Below the pieces are notes generated by a model. That model had not been told where the DNA came from. It worked only from the letters and a program-made list of their open reading frames with translations, and did no database searches. A program made the position numbers and the translations under genes. Positions 60,915-64,000 of a stretch of 64,000 bases of DNA are shown here, in pieces (the first letter of the stretch is position 1; each line of letters starts with the position of its first letter). The stretch comes from JBNRMW01 sp050309795 (lineage in GTDB: Bacteria; Bacillota_I; Bacilli_A; Erysipelotrichales; Erysipelotrichaceae). The stretch spans positions 1 through 64,000 of the forward strand of contig JBNRMW010000036.1 in assembly GCA_050309795.1 (NCBI GenBank). The letters run 5' to 3'.

Positions 60915-61704
60915 TTTTTCTTCCTTTCTTCCCGACTATCGGAATAATATTAATCATAACTAAAACCAACGTTACAACAATAATTAAAATCGTGCTCAAA
61001 GCATTAATTGTGGGGTTAATTCGTTTCGACATGGCATACACTTGCATCGAAATATTGTTTACACCATTGCCAGAAACAAAATAAGAAATAACAAAATCAT
61101 CAAACGACATCGTAAAAGCAATCAACGCTGCCGACATGACCGAAGGTGTAATTTGCGGCAAAATAACCTTAGTTAAGGCTTGGGTAGGTGTCGCTCCTAA
61201 ATCCATTGCTGCTTCTGTAATATTCGGATCTAACGACCTCAATCTTGGCAAAACAGCCAAAATAACATAGGGAATACAAAACATAATGTGCGCCAACAAC
61301 ATCGTCATATAGCCCTTACTAACACCACTAAATATAAACAACAACATCAATCCTACAGCTGTGACAATCTCCGGGTTCAGAATTGGGAACTCATTTAAGG
61401 TGAGCGTAATTTCCTTTATGACGCGACGTGACTTACTCAGTCCAATGGCGGTTAAGGTCCCTACAATCGTCGACACTACCGTCGCAATAACAGCCACCGA
61501 AACCGAGACCCATACCGAGCTAATGATTTCGCGGTTATTAAACAATGACTCATACCAACGAAGCGAAAAACCTTGCCAAGAACTCAACGATCGCGCATCG
61601 TTAAAAGAAAAAATCATCATCACAATAATTGGCGCATAAAAGAATAAAAGCATCAACGCCAAGACAATAAACTTTGTCCATTTTCGATTTCTATATCCGA
61701 CCAT
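60895..61704 (-). CDS. potC: Polyamine ABC transporter permease PotC
   Basis: A 269-residue permease with six membrane segments and the permease loop EAAMDLGATPTQALTKVILP that contacts PotA. I chose the ATG at 61704 because AGGAGG lies 7 nt upstream; starts further up are inside potB. It pairs with PotB. Confidence 0.92.
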   Translation of the reverse strand: MVGYRNRKWTKFIVLALMLLFFYAPIIVMMIFSFNDARSLSSWQGFSLRWYESLFNNREIISSVWVSVSVAVIATVVSTIVGTLTAIGLSKSRRVIKEITLTLNEFPILNPEIVTAVGLMLLFIFSGVSKGYMTMLLAHIMFCIPYVILAVLPRLRSLDPNITEAAMDLGATPTQALTKVILPQITPSVMSAALIAFTMSFDDFVISYFVSGNGVNNISMQVYAMSKRINPTINALSTILIIVVTLVLVMINIIPIVGKKGRKNEKVFD

Positions 61705-62554
61705 ATTGATTCCTCCTTGTCCCTTTGGAATCCACTTCTTCAATGTCCTTATCAAAGTAGCGAATGAGTGCCATCGAGATAAAGATAACGAAAGTCATCA
61801 ACAACGAAATAGCAGAACCAAAGTTCCATTCAGCCGTCACGATGAACTGTTTCTCAATTAAGTTACCAATCAACATATACGAACCGCCACCAAGCAGTTG
61901 CGGAACAATGAAACTAGAAACCGAAGGCAGAAAAACCAAGGTAATCCCGGAGACCACCCCAGGAATGGATAAAGGAAACGTGACCTTCAAAAAGGACTTT
62001 AACTTCGAAGCTCCGAGATCTGCCGCGGCTTCAAGTAAGGAATGATCCATCTTAGCTAATTGCGAGTAGATACTCAAAATCATAAAAGGTAAAAACGTAT
62101 ACACCATACCCAAGATCACCGAAAAATCGGTATACATCATCTTAAAAGGACCAATTCCTAATTTCACTAAAAATGTATTAATAATACCGTTATCCGATAA
62201 AAGCGATATCCAAGAATACGTCCGAATCAAGGTATTAATCCACATAGGGATGGTCACAAACAACATCATCAACACTTGAAAACGTGGAGACAAACGGGAA
62301 ATCATGTAAGCCATGGGATAGCCGATAATCAAACATAAAACCGTCGTAATTCCAGCAACCGTTAAGGATCTCAACAACACATTCACAAAAATCGGATCAA
62401 AAAACCGTTTAAAGTTCTCTAGGGTAAAAACAAAGCTAACCGTTTCATTACTAGGAGTTGTAAAGGCATACATCACTATTAAAAACATCGGTAAGCCAAT
62501 AAAAATCCCCATCCAAACTAAATATGGGTAAACTAAACGACGATAGGATTCCAT
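61691..62554 (-). CDS. potB: Polyamine ABC transporter permease PotB
   Basis: A 287-residue permease with six membrane segments and the EAA loop LEAAADLGASKLKSFLKVTF. The ATG at 62554 overlaps the potA stop by one base (TAATG) and has GGAG 8 nt before it. It overlaps potC by 14 bp. Confidence 0.92.
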   Translation of the reverse strand: MESYRRLVYPYLVWMGIFIGLPMFLIVMYAFTTPSNETVSFVFTLENFKRFFDPIFVNVLLRSLTVAGITTVLCLIIGYPMAYMISRLSPRFQVLMMLFVTIPMWINTLIRTYSWISLLSDNGIINTFLVKLGIGPFKMMYTDFSVILGMVYTFLPFMILSIYSQLAKMDHSLLEAAADLGASKLKSFLKVTFPLSIPGVVSGITLVFLPSVSSFIVPQLLGGGSYMLIGNLIEKQFIVTAEWNFGSAISLLMTFVIFISMALIRYFDKDIEEVDSKGTRRNQYGRI

Positions 62555-63597
62555 TAATAGCTCTCCAACTTCCACATGACATGGATATCTTCTGGCCCGA
62601 AATCAATACCTACTTCGGTACCAATTTCTGTTAAATCCGTCGTATGAATCATATACCGACGATACGGCGTTTCGACCATGATTTCATAGTGAACCCCTCT
62701 AAATAAATAGGACGTCACCACTCCGTTAAATTTTCCTTGGTCCTTAGCCACGATGTCTAAATCCTCTGGTCTCAAAACAATATCAACCGCCTCATTATCG
62801 TCAAATCCATAGTCCACACAATCAAACTCTTGATCGTCCCAAAAGATGCGGTAGTCATCAATCATAATGCCATCAAAAATATTTGACGCGCCAATAAAAT
62901 TAGCCACAAAGCGGTTTTCAGGCTCGTTATAAATATCTGTTGGTGAACCAATTTGTTGGATTTCTCCATGATTCATAACGACAATTTTATCACTCATCGT
63001 CAAAGCTTCTTCCTGGTCATGAGTAACATAAATGAAAGTGATACCTACTTCTCGTTGAATCTTTTTCAACTCAATTTGCATTTCTTGACGAAGTTTCAAA
63101 TCCAATGCACCCAGGGGTTCGTCTAATAATAAAACCATAGGTTCGTTCACTAAGGCTCGAGCAATCGCAACCCGTTGTTGTTGACCACCAGATAACAGCG
63201 TTACTGGACGATTTTCAAAACCGATTAAGTTGACCAAATGAAGCATCCGATCAACTTTTTGTTTGACCACATCTTCATTTTCTTTTTTAATTCGTAAACC
63301 AAAAGCAATGTTATCAAAAACATCCATATGGGGAAACAAAGCATAACGTTGAAAGACCGTATTAATTTCACGCTTATAGGCTGGAACTTTCGAAATCTCA
63401 ATTCCATCAAAATAAACCTCCCCCTCCGTTTGTTCCAAAAACCCACCAAGAATTCTTAAGAGCGTCGTTTTCCCACAACCAGAAGGTCCTAACAAAGTCA
63501 CAAACTCATTTTCAAAAATGTCCAAATTAATTCCTTTCAGAACTAATTGGCCATCAAAGTCTTTAACAATATTTCTAAATTCGATAAGTTTTTCCAT
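62554..63597 (-). CDS. potA: Polyamine ABC transporter ATPase PotA
   Basis: A 347-residue ATPase: Walker A GPSGCGKTT, signature LLSGGQQQRVAIARAL, Walker B VLLLDEPLGALD, H-loop in VTHDQEEAL, and a C-terminal TOBE regulatory domain. It drives import by PotBCD. AAGGAGA precedes the ATG. Confidence 0.95.
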   Translation of the reverse strand: MEKLIEFRNIVKDFDGQLVLKGINLDIFENEFVTLLGPSGCGKTTLLRILGGFLEQTEGEVYFDGIEISKVPAYKREINTVFQRYALFPHMDVFDNIAFGLRIKKENEDVVKQKVDRMLHLVNLIGFENRPVTLLSGGQQQRVAIARALVNEPMVLLLDEPLGALDLKLRQEMQIELKKIQREVGITFIYVTHDQEEALTMSDKIVVMNHGEIQQIGSPTDIYNEPENRFVANFIGASNIFDGIMIDDYRIFWDDQEFDCVDYGFDDNEAVDIVLRPEDLDIVAKDQGKFNGVVTSYLFRGVHYEIMVETPYRRYMIHTTDLTEIGTEVGIDFGPEDIHVMWKLESY

Positions 63598-63609
63598 GAC
63601 ATCTCCTTC

Positions 63610-64000
63610 TTAGAAAATAGGCGGGGTACTCACCCAAAGCACCCGTGCAGTCGTTTTTGAAGTATTCTCTAAACGATATTGTTGATCCCCAAATACATAG
63701 AAAGACTGATGAGCTTTCACGATTTGTCGTTCTTTAGAACTAACAAGGTCAACCCGACCTTTTAAGACATAACCAAATGTTTCCGCTTGGGAAGGACCAA
63801 TTAAATCTGAAAATTGAGTGGGGAGTAATTCAATAATCAAAGGTTCCATCTTATTCTCATGGGCATTGGGAACAATCCAATGCAAGGAACAATGTTCCTG
63901 TTCATCCACAAACATATCTTCTTTTGTGAAAACCATTTGAATTGGTTTATCTTGCGCAAAAAACTCAGCCAAACTAATTCCCAAAACATAACAAATATCT
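63610..64000 (-). CDS. HTH-cupin transcriptional regulator (partial, cut by the window)
   Basis: Only the C-terminal part is present: the end of an XRE-type helix-turn-helix region (DICYVLGISLAEFFA) followed by a cupin domain with WIVPNAHENKMEPLIIELLP and FGYVLKGRVDLV. It runs off the right edge, so the recognition helices are unseen. Regulators of this kind precede potABCD in many Bacillota and are thought to sense polyamines; 12 bp separate it from potA. Confidence 0.85.
   Translation of the reverse strand, partial: DICYVLGISLAEFFAQDKPIQMVFTKEDMFVDEQEHCSLHWIVPNAHENKMEPLIIELLPTQFSDLIGPSQAETFGYVLKGRVDLVSSKERQIVKAHQSFYVFGDQQYRLENTSKTTARVLWVSTPPIF

Overview
The window reads as a chromosomal segment of an AT-rich, Gram-positive-like bacterium. 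Supporting signs are strong AGGAGG ribosome-binding sites, a CamS lipoprotein, GatCAB, a 7-1-7 Fur box, a CIRCE-controlled groESL, a split GcvPA/GcvPB glycine decarboxylase, DegV, and manganese-type pyrophosphatase. TGA is used as an ordinary stop (for example at the end of ligA), so this is not a Mycoplasma-code organism. Several enzymes suggest an anaerobic or microaerophilic lifestyle: a 2-oxoacid:ferredoxin oxidoreductase with its own ferredoxin, rubredoxin, and flavodoxin. I place it in the Bacillota or a neighbouring lineage and cannot name the genus.

Region 1-6150 is an accessory, decaying stretch. It holds a broken ISL3-family insertion sequence, a ClbS/DfsB-like gene behind a palindromic promoter, the 3' end of a serine recombinase, and an intact P1B-4 metal-efflux ATPase under a perfect Fur box. 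It also holds two facing gene stumps (mutY and a type III DNA methyltransferase) whose 5' ends are both missing.

Region 6148-16534 is a housekeeping operon on the minus strand: pcrA, ligA, camS, gatC, gatA, gatB, an unknown membrane protein and an RlmCD-type rRNA methyltransferase. Diverging from it is a pair of RNA-modification genes (16651-18218). Minus-strand genes at 18145-23183 form a compact six-gene set: YhfC-like membrane protein, glutaredoxin-like protein, GNAT, cardiolipin synthase, patatin-like phospholipase and ATP-grasp ligase, which looks like membrane-lipid work. Next come an orphan prepilin peptidase, a CBS/DRTGG pyrophosphatase, an SDR, a Nudix enzyme, a heterodimeric ABC exporter, a flavodoxin and a divergent WYL regulator.

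Region 32413-37926 is a complete glycine-cleavage operon (gcvT, gcvH, gcvPA, gcvPB, lpd). Region 39012-41914 is a branched-chain 2-oxoacid oxidoreductase operon that is coming apart: its leucine dehydrogenase has lost the N-terminal two thirds and its gamma subunit carries a frameshift. DegV, then a MarR-controlled second heterodimeric ABC exporter, HAD enzymes, a CpXC protein and a rubredoxin with unusual cysteine spacing follow.

The right part (49290-64000) carries tRNAs, an ECF S-component and small hydrolases. It also has a glutamine-type NAD synthetase whose amidase domain has lost two of three catalytic residues. The rest is a lipoprotein with an internal duplication, groESL with CIRCE, and potABCD headed by a cupin regulator that runs off the right edge. 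Four tRNA genes (Leu, Glu, Lys, Asn) are present. The most interesting leads are the catalytically dead amidase half of NadE, the Fur box on the P1B-4 ATPase, the lipid operon, and the traces of gene loss.
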